Assembly: GCA_028282485.1 (NCBI GenBank)
Contig: JANQHU010000173.1
Location: forward strand, 1-8,495
DNA from: Bacillota bacterium
GTDB lineage: Bacteria > Bacillota > UBA4882 > UBA8346
Reading direction: 5' to 3'
Length of the DNA stretch: 8,495 nucleotides
Part shown: in pieces, positions 1 through 6,338 of the stretch
Position numbering within the stretch: position 1 is the first letter of the stretch
Layout: each line of letters begins with the position of its first letter
Program-made: the position numbers and the translations under genes
The notes under the pieces: model-generated
The model's database searches: none
Seen by the model: the letters and a program-made list of their open reading frames with translations, nothing else
What the model was told of the DNA's origin: nothing

Positions 1-896
1 ACCGTGAAATCTTTTCGTCCGGCAATCCCGGTAATACAGCCCATCTGAGTAACGGGATCGGCATCTTGAATAATCAGGGTGCCGGGATCAGTGGGAGCAT
101 TGGTATTTTTAATATTAATCGGAATACCGACAGATTTCACCGGAAATATGGCTTCTTCATGGAGTACGGTGGCTCCCATATAGGCTAACTCTCGCAATTC
201 CCGATAAGTAATCTTTTCAATTGGTTTGGGATCTTTTACAATGCGGGGATCTGCCATTAAAAAACCGGAGACATCAGTCCAATTTTCATAAACCTTCGCT
301 CCTACTCCGGCAGCAATAATCGCACCGGTAACATCAGAACCCCCCCGGGAAAAAGTTTTGATTTCGCCATTTGGTAAACTACCATAAAATCCGGGAATAA
401 CTGCTTTTTTAACTTTTTGGAGCTGGTTTCTGATGGTCTCTTGCGTCTTTAGGGCATCAAAACTGCCTTTAGCATCAAAGAAAATAAGTTCCGCAGCATC
501 AATAAATTGATAGTCTAATAAATTAGCCACAATTAAACCGTTCAGATATTCGCCGCGACTGGCGACATAATCGGCATTAGCTTTGGCCGTAATATCTTTT
601 TGAATCTTATTTAAGTGTGGAGTCAGGTCGAAATTCAAATTAAGGTTACTAATAATTTCTACATAGCGCTTTTGAATTATTTGAAAGAGATCGTTAAAGG
701 CCAAACCCTGTTGGGCGTGCGCATGGCATAAGTATAGGAGATCGGTAATTTTATGGTCCTGGGGATCGCGTTTCCCCGGAGCCGAAGGAATCACGTATCT
801 TCGCTGAGGATTGGCCGTGATTATTGATTTTACTTTTTGGAATTGTGCGGCACTGGCTAAAGAAGAACCACCAAATTTGGTGACAATAGTTTCCAT
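1..896 (-). CDS. lysC: Aspartate kinase (class III-like), C-terminus cut by window edge
   Basis: Phosphorylates L-aspartate with ATP, the first step of the aspartate pathway to lysine, threonine, methionine and diaminopimelate; cytoplasmic. The reading frame is open from the ATG at 894-896 to the left edge, giving about 298 codons. The N-terminus shows the kinase signature K7-FGGSS, then VIPSAPGKR (35-43), which resembles the class III enzymes such as B. subtilis YclM. The second hallmark, KTFSRGGSD, lies at residues 180-188. The last visible residues read GIAGRKDFTV, the usual entry into the first ACT domain. The regulatory ACT pair, roughly the last 130-150 residues of a ~440-residue enzyme, therefore lies outside the window, so feedback specificity (lysine or threonine) cannot be judged. 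A strong Shine-Dalgarno (AGGGAGG, complement of 905-911) sits 8 nt upstream of the ATG. It is divergent from the chemoreceptor gene. The family call is secure; the subclass is less so. Confidence 0.95.
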   Translation of the reverse strand, partial: METIVTKFGGSSLASAAQFQKVKSIITANPQRRYVIPSAPGKRDPQDHKITDLLYLCHAHAQQGLAFNDLFQIIQKRYVEIISNLNLNFDLTPHLNKIQKDITAKANADYVASRGEYLNGLIVANLLDYQFIDAAELIFFDAKGSFDALKTQETIRNQLQKVKKAVIPGFYGSLPNGEIKTFSRGGSDVTGAIIAAGVGAKVYENWTDVSGFLMADPRIVKDPKPIEKITYRELRELAYMGATVLHEEAIFPVKSVGIPINIKNTNAPTDPGTLIIQDADPVTQMGCITGIAGRKDFT

Positions 897-930
897 TAAT
901 AAAGCCTCCCTGTATTTCTGTTACTTATTA

Positions 931-960
931 ATAATAAACGTATATAGTAAAAAATGTCAA
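931..960 (-). promoter_or_regulatory. Sigma-70/sigma-A type promoter for the aspartate kinase gene
   Basis: On the minus strand a perfect -35 TTGACA (complement of 955-960) is followed, after an 18-nt spacer, by a -10 TATTAT (complement of 931-936, 5 of 6 to consensus). Transcription would start near 924, giving a leader of only about 25-30 nt that contains the ribosome binding site. That leaves no room for a lysine riboswitch or attenuator, so any control would be at initiation or on the enzyme itself. Predicted from sequence only. Confidence 0.7.
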
Positions 961-993
961 CCTAGAAGTTATCAAGATAATTATTGATAAAGT

Positions 994-1020
994 TAAACAT
1001 TTTTTTATAAATACCGATAT
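994..1020 (+). promoter_or_regulatory. Flagellar-sigma (sigma-28/sigma-D) type promoter for the chemoreceptor gene
   Basis: TAAA at 994-997, a 15-nt spacer, then ACCGATAT at 1013-1020. The known sigma-D/sigma-28 consensus is TAAA-N15-GCCGATAT (or GCCGATAA), so the -35 core and spacing are exact and the -10 matches 7 of 8. The site lies about 60 nt before the chemoreceptor ATG in the right orientation, and chemoreceptor genes are classic members of this regulon. A sigma-70-like alternative (TTGATA 984-989, 16 nt, TATAAA 1006-1011) overlaps it, so dual control is possible. Confidence 0.65.
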
Positions 1021-1080
1021 TAGTCCTAGAGAAGCGTACTTCTAAAGATTTAAAGGGATATTTTATTAAGGAGAGGTAAA

Positions 1081-2820
1081 ATGGATATTTTACGAAATGT
1101 AAAGTTGCGAAACAAAATATTTTTTTTAGCGGTCTTTTTATTAGCTTCATTTATCAGTATGACCATCTTTTATATGATACCAACTTTTGAAAAAACCATC
1201 GAGTCGCAGGCTCAGGATAAATTAAAAAATATTGTGGAAGTTGCTTTTGGCACAATCAAGTTTTATTATGAGCAATATCAAAAGGGGACTTTATCCGAAA
1301 CAGATGCTCAAAAGCAAGCTATGACTGAAATCAAAAGAATGCGCTATGGGATCGCTGGCTACTTATGGATTAATGATTATCGCCCTTATATGGTAATGCA
1401 CCCTACCAAACCAGAAATGGATAATACGGACTTATCAAACTATCAAGACCCGGATGGCAAAACCATCTTTGTAGAGTTTACCAAAATTGCTAAAGCTAAT
1501 CAGAACGGAGGGGTCTTCGATTATAAATGGCCCAAGCCGAAAGCAGACGGAACCTTAACCCCGGATGTTCCCAAAATGTCTTATTTGATGGCTTTCAAAC
1601 CTTGGCAGTGGGTTGTAGGCACTGGTATTTATATTGATGATTTGGAAGAGATTAAATCTTTGGTCAAGATTCGCTCCTGGAGTATTTTAATGTTTTTAAC
1701 CATCGTGGCTCTAATCTTTATTTATTTAATAGTAGTCCCCCTAGATCGCTCAATCAAACGATTAATTGCCTATTTTAATAAATTATCTAGTTACGATTTT
1801 TCTCAATCGCTCCAACTAGATCAAAAAGATGAGATTGGGCTCATGGCTCAATATGTTAATAATATGGTGAAGCAAACTAGAGATTTATTAAAGGAGGTTA
1901 GCTTCGTCGAAAAAACCATCAATAAGTCTACTTCCAAAGTAACTGACTCTTCAATTCAAATCGCTAATGTTTCCCAGCAAGTATCAACCATGGTTGCGGA
2001 AGTAGCTAAAGGAGCCGATGAACAAGCGCGCTCGACGGAGACTAGTAGTCTAAAAATGAAAGAAATAGTTAACTGGATTAATAATATTGTCCGGCAGATT
2101 AGAGAGTCAGAGATTTTATCTAACCAGGCTAAAGAGGCCATTGCCAATGGGGAAGAATCAGTGCGCTATCAAGATTTGAAAATGAATGATAATAGACAAG
2201 CTGCCCGGAATATTAATAAGGCAGTATCCGATTTGGTGAATAAATCCAAAGAAATTGAAACTATTATGGGTGAAGTGGAACTAATTGCCGAACAGACCAA
2301 TCTGTTATCTTTGAATACGGCTATTGAAGCTGCCAAAGTTGGGGAGGAAGGCAAAGAGTTTATTGTCATCGCCCAAAATACCAAAAAATTATCCGGCCAA
2401 GTGAAAAATTCCGTAGTTCGAATCGGTTCTCTGATTAAAGAAATGAAGTATTCGGTACAACATGTGGTTGAGCAAATGAATAAAACCGAGTCAACTGTTT
2501 CCGAACAAGAAAAAGCATCCATGGATACGGTCGCTTCTTTTGGTAATATTTTTGAAGTAGTCACCGTTATAGTTGGTAATATTAAATCAATTGCTGATGT
2601 CTTGAATAACTTAGTAATGAATGTCCAAGCTGCGGAAAACAACGTAGAAAATATCGCCAGCATCGCCCAGCAAACGGCGGCTAGTGCCGAAGAGGTGGCC
2701 GCTTCGAGCGAAGAACAGACAGCCTTTTTACAAGAAATATCCTTTTTTTCTAAGGAATTATCAAATGTCGTCGATAATCTCCATAATAGCTTAGGCAAGT
2801 TCACTTTAGATGTGGATTGA
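1081..2820 (+). CDS. Methyl-accepting chemotaxis protein with single-Cache sensor domain
   Basis: Transmembrane chemoreceptor of 579 residues that would control CheA kinase through CheW. Order: membrane helix 13-33; extracytoplasmic sensor about 34-198; membrane helix about 200-219; HAMP about 220-272; cytoplasmic coiled-coil signalling domain to the end. The sensor has the sCache_2 pattern: MRYG (87-90), GYLWIND (93-99), HP at 107-108, and PWQWVVGTGIYIDD near its end. These domains commonly bind small organic acids, but the ligand here is unknown. The hairpin tip is IAEQTNLLSLN (402-412) followed by IEAAKVGEEGKEF (415-427). It departs from the usual EAARAGE-GRGF and EVRKLA motifs at several positions. 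A C-terminal methylation-type helix with EEVAASSEEQ lies at 537-546. There is no C-terminal CheR-tethering pentapeptide. The start is supported by AAGGAGAGG at 1068-1076. The gene is monocistronic, with its own promoter and terminator. Confidence 0.95.
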   Translation: MDILRNVKLRNKIFFLAVFLLASFISMTIFYMIPTFEKTIESQAQDKLKNIVEVAFGTIKFYYEQYQKGTLSETDAQKQAMTEIKRMRYGIAGYLWINDYRPYMVMHPTKPEMDNTDLSNYQDPDGKTIFVEFTKIAKANQNGGVFDYKWPKPKADGTLTPDVPKMSYLMAFKPWQWVVGTGIYIDDLEEIKSLVKIRSWSILMFLTIVALIFIYLIVVPLDRSIKRLIAYFNKLSSYDFSQSLQLDQKDEIGLMAQYVNNMVKQTRDLLKEVSFVEKTINKSTSKVTDSSIQIANVSQQVSTMVAEVAKGADEQARSTETSSLKMKEIVNWINNIVRQIRESEILSNQAKEAIANGEESVRYQDLKMNDNRQAARNINKAVSDLVNKSKEIETIMGEVELIAEQTNLLSLNTAIEAAKVGEEGKEFIVIAQNTKKLSGQVKNSVVRIGSLIKEMKYSVQHVVEQMNKTESTVSEQEKASMDTVASFGNIFEVVTVIVGNIKSIADVLNNLVMNVQAAENNVENIASIAQQTAASAEEVAASSEEQTAFLQEISFFSKELSNVVDNLHNSLGKFTLDVD

Positions 2821-2879
2821 TTTTGTTGAAGATAGTTTTAAGCTAAATAATTTAATAGTTGTCTAATTATAGAAAGTAC

Positions 2880-2905
2880 AACCTCGTCATGGCGAGGTTT
2901 TTTTT
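2880..2905 (+). terminator. Intrinsic terminator after the chemoreceptor gene
   Basis: A perfect 7-bp stem (AACCTCG at 2880-2886 against CGAGGTT at 2893-2899) closes a 6-nt loop and runs into eight T residues (2898-2905). This is a textbook rho-independent terminator. It lies 60 nt after the chemoreceptor stop and separates that gene from the efflux operon downstream. The 59 nt between the stop codon and the stem show no other structure. Confidence 0.88.
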
Positions 2906-2923
2906 AAGTATAAAATTAATATT

Positions 2924-2951
2924 TTTACAATAATCACCCCATCTCCATAAT
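2924..2951 (+). promoter_or_regulatory. Candidate sigma-70/sigma-A promoter of the efflux operon
   Basis: TTTACA (2924-2929, 5 of 6 to the -35 consensus), a 16-nt spacer and CATAAT (2946-2951, 5 of 6 to the -10 consensus) lie between the preceding terminator and the first efflux gene. An isolated TATGAT at 2970-2975 is an alternative -10 without a good partner. No clear dyad operator was seen around it. The region is AT-rich, so chance matches are likely and the assignment is tentative. Confidence 0.4.
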
Positions 2952-3006
2952 TTCTACAAATTAATGTTATATGATCCTAGATAAACAAAACTTGAACCAT
3001 TTTGGC

Positions 3007-3013
3007 AAGGGGG
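3007..3013 (+). promoter_or_regulatory. Ribosome binding site that decides the start of the outer-membrane factor gene
   Basis: AAGGGGG is the only Shine-Dalgarno-like sequence here. It lies 12 nt before the ATG at 3026, somewhat far but usable, and downstream of the in-frame TTG at 3002. It can therefore serve only the ATG. Nothing resembling a ribosome binding site precedes the TTG. Confidence 0.6.
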
Positions 3014-3025
3014 CTGGTTAGATTA

Positions 3026-4432
3026 ATGAAAGTTAGTTGGGGACGGTTAATCCTAAGACCTAAAATTGCAGTTGTAATACTGCTCTTATTGACAACGGTC
3101 TGCTTGGCCAAGCCTAGTAAAGCAAGTGGTGGAAAAAACACTCTGTCTTTAAAGCAAGCGGTGTCACTAGCTCTGCAACACGACGGAGAATTATTAATAG
3201 CCCGAAATGAATTGCAAAAAGCTCATCTAAATATGCAAGCGGCTTACTACCAAACCCTCCCGCAAGTGAGCCTAGAGGGAGACTATGCTTACCAAACTGC
3301 TTCTGGGAATAGCCGACAGAATTATCAAGTTAAATTGCAGGAAACTCTGCCTACTAAATGGCAGCTTTATGGTCGGCCGCTGGCTACTCCTCAAGAAGTA
3401 GCCGGGTGGGATATTCAATTGCAAAAGAACGAAGTTATGTTAATTCAGGCGAAGGTAATTTTAAATACCGTAGACTTGTATCTAAATATCTTGAAATTGG
3501 AAAAAGTCTTAAATTATCGAAAAAAAGCGGTTATAGCAGCTGCAGCAGCAAGAAATTTTGCCAGGAAGCAATTGTCTTTAGGCAAAATCATCAAAACGGC
3601 GGAGTTACAAACAGAAAGTAATTTGGCTAATGCCCGCTTTGAATTAGCAAAAGCGCAAAAGAAGCTTGCCTTAGGGAGAAAAAGACTGGCCAATCAGCTG
3701 GGCTTTAAGCAGTCGGAGAGCCTAAAATTGAATTCCAAAATACCGGAGAGTCTGTTGGGAAAGCTTGATTATCAAGGTTTAAAAGAGGTGGCTTTAACTA
3801 AAAGAATCGAGGTCGCTCAACAAAAAATTATCCTGCGAAAGGCGGATCAGGAGGTGGCGATGGCCAATAATCAACTGTTACCGATTTTCTCCCTGGGCTA
3901 TTATAATCAAGATCGGTTACAAAGCTATCGCTTAGGATACAATTTATTGAGCGGCGCCTTCTCCTGGACAGCGGCTTGGCAAAAAAAATATGCTTCTGAT
4001 GATCGGCTATTAGGTAGTGATCTTTTTGGAGAGGCCAACGAAAGAATTGCCTTGGAATTTAGTTGGGAGTTAGGCTGGGGTATGAAAAAGAGCGAACTGC
4101 AAAAAAACGAGTATTCCTTAGAAAATGGGCAAAGGCAATTAGAAAAGTTAAAGACGGATCTCTTATTAGAGATGGAACAAAAAATAGTTGATTACGAAAT
4201 CGCCTTAGCCTTATTGGTAAATAATCAGCAAGGGTTACCTTTATATGAAAAAGAAGTGGAGCTCAAAAAACTGGAAAAAAATTTAGGGCGGGCTACAAAA
4301 CTGGAATTAGCCGAAAAAGAGTTAGAATTATATGAGGCTAAGGTGGCCGAAAGGCAAGCTCATTATGAAGTATTATTAGCTGGTGTTGAACTGCGGTATG
4401 TTTTAGGTGAATTATACCAATTTGGAGATTAA
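3026..4432 (+). CDS. TolC-family outer-membrane efflux protein (OEP fold)
   Basis: Outer-membrane exit duct of a tripartite exporter, expected to act as a trimer forming a beta-barrel and a long periplasmic alpha-tunnel. From the ATG it has 468 residues, the usual TolC-family length. The N-terminus is a Sec signal peptide: basic residues R7, R11 and K13, a hydrophobic core at about 14-28, and likely cleavage after A28 or A33. The mature protein shows the two OEP repeats. The first opens LSLKQAVSLALQHDGELL (about 40-57). Each repeat has the turn motif of the tunnel tip: LGKIIKT (185-191) and LGRATK (420-425), each followed by a long amphipathic helix rich in Ala, Leu, Glu and Lys. The cysteine in the signal region has no acceptable lipobox, so it is probably not a lipoprotein. 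An in-frame TTG at 3002 would add eight residues but has no ribosome binding site. First gene of a four-gene operon; 35 bp to the adaptor gene. Confidence 0.9.
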   Translation: MKVSWGRLILRPKIAVVILLLLTTVCLAKPSKASGGKNTLSLKQAVSLALQHDGELLIARNELQKAHLNMQAAYYQTLPQVSLEGDYAYQTASGNSRQNYQVKLQETLPTKWQLYGRPLATPQEVAGWDIQLQKNEVMLIQAKVILNTVDLYLNILKLEKVLNYRKKAVIAAAAARNFARKQLSLGKIIKTAELQTESNLANARFELAKAQKKLALGRKRLANQLGFKQSESLKLNSKIPESLLGKLDYQGLKEVALTKRIEVAQQKIILRKADQEVAMANNQLLPIFSLGYYNQDRLQSYRLGYNLLSGAFSWTAAWQKKYASDDRLLGSDLFGEANERIALEFSWELGWGMKKSELQKNEYSLENGQRQLEKLKTDLLLEMEQKIVDYEIALALLVNNQQGLPLYEKEVELKKLEKNLGRATKLELAEKELELYEAKVAERQAHYEVLLAGVELRYVLGELYQFGD

Positions 4433-4467
4433 TTAAAGAGTGACCAAGTAATTGCGGAGGAACGAAG

Positions 4468-5631
4468 ATGAAGAAAAAATTATTTTGGGGAATCCTCGGA
4501 GTTTTGTTAATGGGGAATCTTATTTTTTGGGGAATCTATAAATTTAAAGGTCCGGATGAGCAAACAAAAATCGAGAAAAAATTTGACATCGTCAAGATCG
4601 AACCCCGGGATTTAAGTAAAAAAATTGAAACTACCGGAAAAGTGGTTCTTACCCAAAATGGGGATCTTTATGCCGCCTATGCCGGAACTATCAGCCAGAT
4701 TAACTATCAAGTAGGCCAACAGGTCACCAAAGGTGATTTGTTAATGGTTATCAATTCGGCCACTTTAAAAAAAGAATGGGCGGAAACGGAATTCAACTAT
4801 AAGAAAGCCCTCCTTAATTTAGCACAAGCGCAAAAAGAATTAGCCCGGGTCCAAATTTTGTTTGCGGCTCAAGGAGTTACTATTGATGAGTTGGAAGAAG
4901 TTAAAAAGCAGGTAGATCTCTATCAGGCAGAAGTAAAGTTAACTAAATTTAAATTGGATGAACTCAAAATAGCTCCTGATGCTGCTAACTTTATGGCGCA
5001 GGATCGGAGTGAACTCTGGCTTAAAGCACCTTATGACGGCGAGATTACTTGGATTAGTATCAAACCAGGGGAAAAGGTTGCTGCCCAGGGGTTATTAATG
5101 AGTTTGATGGCGGAAGGTGCTCTAGAAGTTGAAGCTAGCGTGGATGAGAGCGAGATCGGCTTAGTCAAGGTAGGGCAAGAAGTAAAGGTAGTTTTAAATG
5201 ATCAAGACCAGACTATGGTGCGGGGAGTAGTTGCTGGAGTTGGCAAGTCGGGTAATGAAGAAGCGGAAGTAGTTGTTTTTCCGGTAAAAATTAAGTTGAA
5301 AGAAAATACCCAAAGAGTGCGCTCCGGAATGTCGGCGGATGTAACCATAATTATCAGTACCCATAAAGAGGCAATCGTCATCCCTAATAAAGGGGTAATC
5401 CGTCGGGGGGCTAAGTCTCTGGTCCGTTTGTGGAATGGGGTGGAAATAAAAAGAGTGCCCGTCCGTCTGGGTGGCTTAAACGGTACTAATATTAAAATAT
5501 TATCGGGATTGCAGAATGGGGATCTGGTGGCGGTACCAAAGTTTGACCAAAAAAAAGCTGGCCAAAACGGTAAGCAGGGCAAAAAAAATAGTTTATTACC
5601 TTTTGGTCCTTATAAGGGGCGGCGGCGTTAA
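4468..5631 (+). CDS. MacA/HlyD-like periplasmic adaptor (membrane fusion protein)
   Basis: Links the inner-membrane ABC pump to the outer-membrane factor. It has 387 residues, with an N-terminal membrane anchor at about 5-24. The first half of the lipoyl domain surrounds AGTISQINYQVGQQVTKGD (72-90). An alpha-helical hairpin follows at about 97-168. The second lipoyl half is LKAPYDGEITWISIKPGE (185-202). A beta-barrel (about 219-300) and a membrane-proximal domain (from IPNKGV, 305-310) come next. At the hairpin tip R127, L131 and T138 fit the R-x3-L-x6-S/T motif that adaptors such as AcrA and MacA use to contact TolC. The C-terminus is a Gly/Lys/Arg-rich tail ending KGRRR, which is not a family hallmark. 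GGAGG at 4456-4460, 7 nt before the ATG, supports the start. The stop codon TAA shares its last A with the ATG of the ATPase gene, so translation is probably coupled. Cargo unknown. Confidence 0.92.
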   Translation: MKKKLFWGILGVLLMGNLIFWGIYKFKGPDEQTKIEKKFDIVKIEPRDLSKKIETTGKVVLTQNGDLYAAYAGTISQINYQVGQQVTKGDLLMVINSATLKKEWAETEFNYKKALLNLAQAQKELARVQILFAAQGVTIDELEEVKKQVDLYQAEVKLTKFKLDELKIAPDAANFMAQDRSELWLKAPYDGEITWISIKPGEKVAAQGLLMSLMAEGALEVEASVDESEIGLVKVGQEVKVVLNDQDQTMVRGVVAGVGKSGNEEAEVVVFPVKIKLKENTQRVRSGMSADVTIIISTHKEAIVIPNKGVIRRGAKSLVRLWNGVEIKRVPVRLGGLNGTNIKILSGLQNGDLVAVPKFDQKKAGQNGKQGKKNSLLPFGPYKGRRR

Positions 5632-6338
5632 TGTTAATCATTAAGAATTTAAGTAAAAGTTATCAGATGGGTGAGCAGCAAGTAACCGCTTTAGCAGCAG
5701 TCTCTTTGCAAATAGCCCGGGGAGAAATGGTAGCCATCATGGGCCCTTCCGGTTCCGGTAAATCTACCCTGATGAATATGATCGGTTGTTTAGACCAACC
5801 TACTGGGGGAAGGCTCTTTTTGAATCAAGCCGAAGTAAATCAGCTGCGGGAGAAAGAAAAGGCACAACTACGTAACCGGGAAATTGGCTTTGTCTTTCAA
5901 TCTTTTAATCTCTTACCCCGGTTAACTGCCTGGCAAAATGTGGAGTTGCCGATGATTTATGCCGGAGTAAAGCCCAAAGAACGTTTGCAAAGGGCTAAAG
6001 AAACCTTGGAGTTAATGGGCTTGGGCCCGCGAATTGACCATCGCCCCAAGGAGCTTTCCGGTGGCCAACAGCAGCGCGTGGCTATTGCTAGAGCCCTAGT
6101 TAATCGCCCCAATTTATTGTTAGCAGACGAACCCACGGGTAATCTAGATTCCCATTCGAGCCGGGAAATTATGGCTGTTTTTCAGGACTTAAATCAAAAA
6201 GGTTTGACCGTTGTTTTAGTTACTCATGAAGAAGAGATTGCTGCTTATGCTAAGAGAGTGATTCGTTTTTTGGACGGGCGAATAGTTTCTGATCAAAAAA
6301 TTCAGCAAAAAGCATTAACTAAAGAGGTAGAGCCATGA
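5631..6338 (+). CDS. ABC transporter ATP-binding protein, MacB/LolD type
   Basis: Cytoplasmic ATPase that powers the exporter. It has 235 residues, the normal length for this family, and every motif is intact: Walker A GPSGSGKST (38-46), Q-loop Q90 in FVFQSFNLLP, signature LSGGQ (142-146) followed by QQRVAIARAL, Walker B LLLADE (162-167) leading into the D-loop EPTGNLD, and H-loop H199. Motifs such as MIGCLDQPTGG and FNLLPRLTAWQNVELP place it with the MacB/LolD/DevA subfamily. These ATPases pair with FtsX-fold permeases and do mechanical work rather than conventional cross-membrane transport. ATPase and permease are separate genes here, unlike E. coli MacB, where they are fused. The start overlaps the adaptor stop by 1 nt; AAGGGG at 5614-5619 inside the adaptor gene is the likely ribosome binding site. 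Confidence 0.95.
   Translation: MLIIKNLSKSYQMGEQQVTALAAVSLQIARGEMVAIMGPSGSGKSTLMNMIGCLDQPTGGRLFLNQAEVNQLREKEKAQLRNREIGFVFQSFNLLPRLTAWQNVELPMIYAGVKPKERLQRAKETLELMGLGPRIDHRPKELSGGQQQRVAIARALVNRPNLLLADEPTGNLDSHSSREIMAVFQDLNQKGLTVVLVTHEEEIAAYAKRVIRFLDGRIVSDQKIQQKALTKEVEP

Noticed and set aside
897..930. Possible lysine riboswitch or attenuator ahead of the aspartate kinase gene
   Set aside because: The leader from the predicted start site is only about 25-30 nt, too short for an L-box aptamer.
925..934. Ten-base palindrome TTATTAATAA near the aspartate kinase promoter
   Set aside because: Composed only of A and T in a very AT-rich intergenic region; chance occurrence is likely and no operator can be claimed.
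962..1150. Minus-strand 62-codon reading frame across the chemoreceptor start
   Set aside because: It overlaps the promoter, ribosome binding site and first codons of the chemoreceptor gene, and its AT-rich Phe/Lys/Ile/Tyr composition is that of a chance frame.
1956..2804. Two minus-strand frames (63 and 211 codons) inside the chemoreceptor gene
   Set aside because: They are antisense to a well-supported gene, have unnatural Ser/Thr/Ile-rich composition, and match no family.
3358..3621. Plus-strand 87-codon frame inside the outer-membrane factor gene
   Set aside because: An out-of-frame shadow rich in Ser, Lys and Tyr within a clear OEP-coding sequence.
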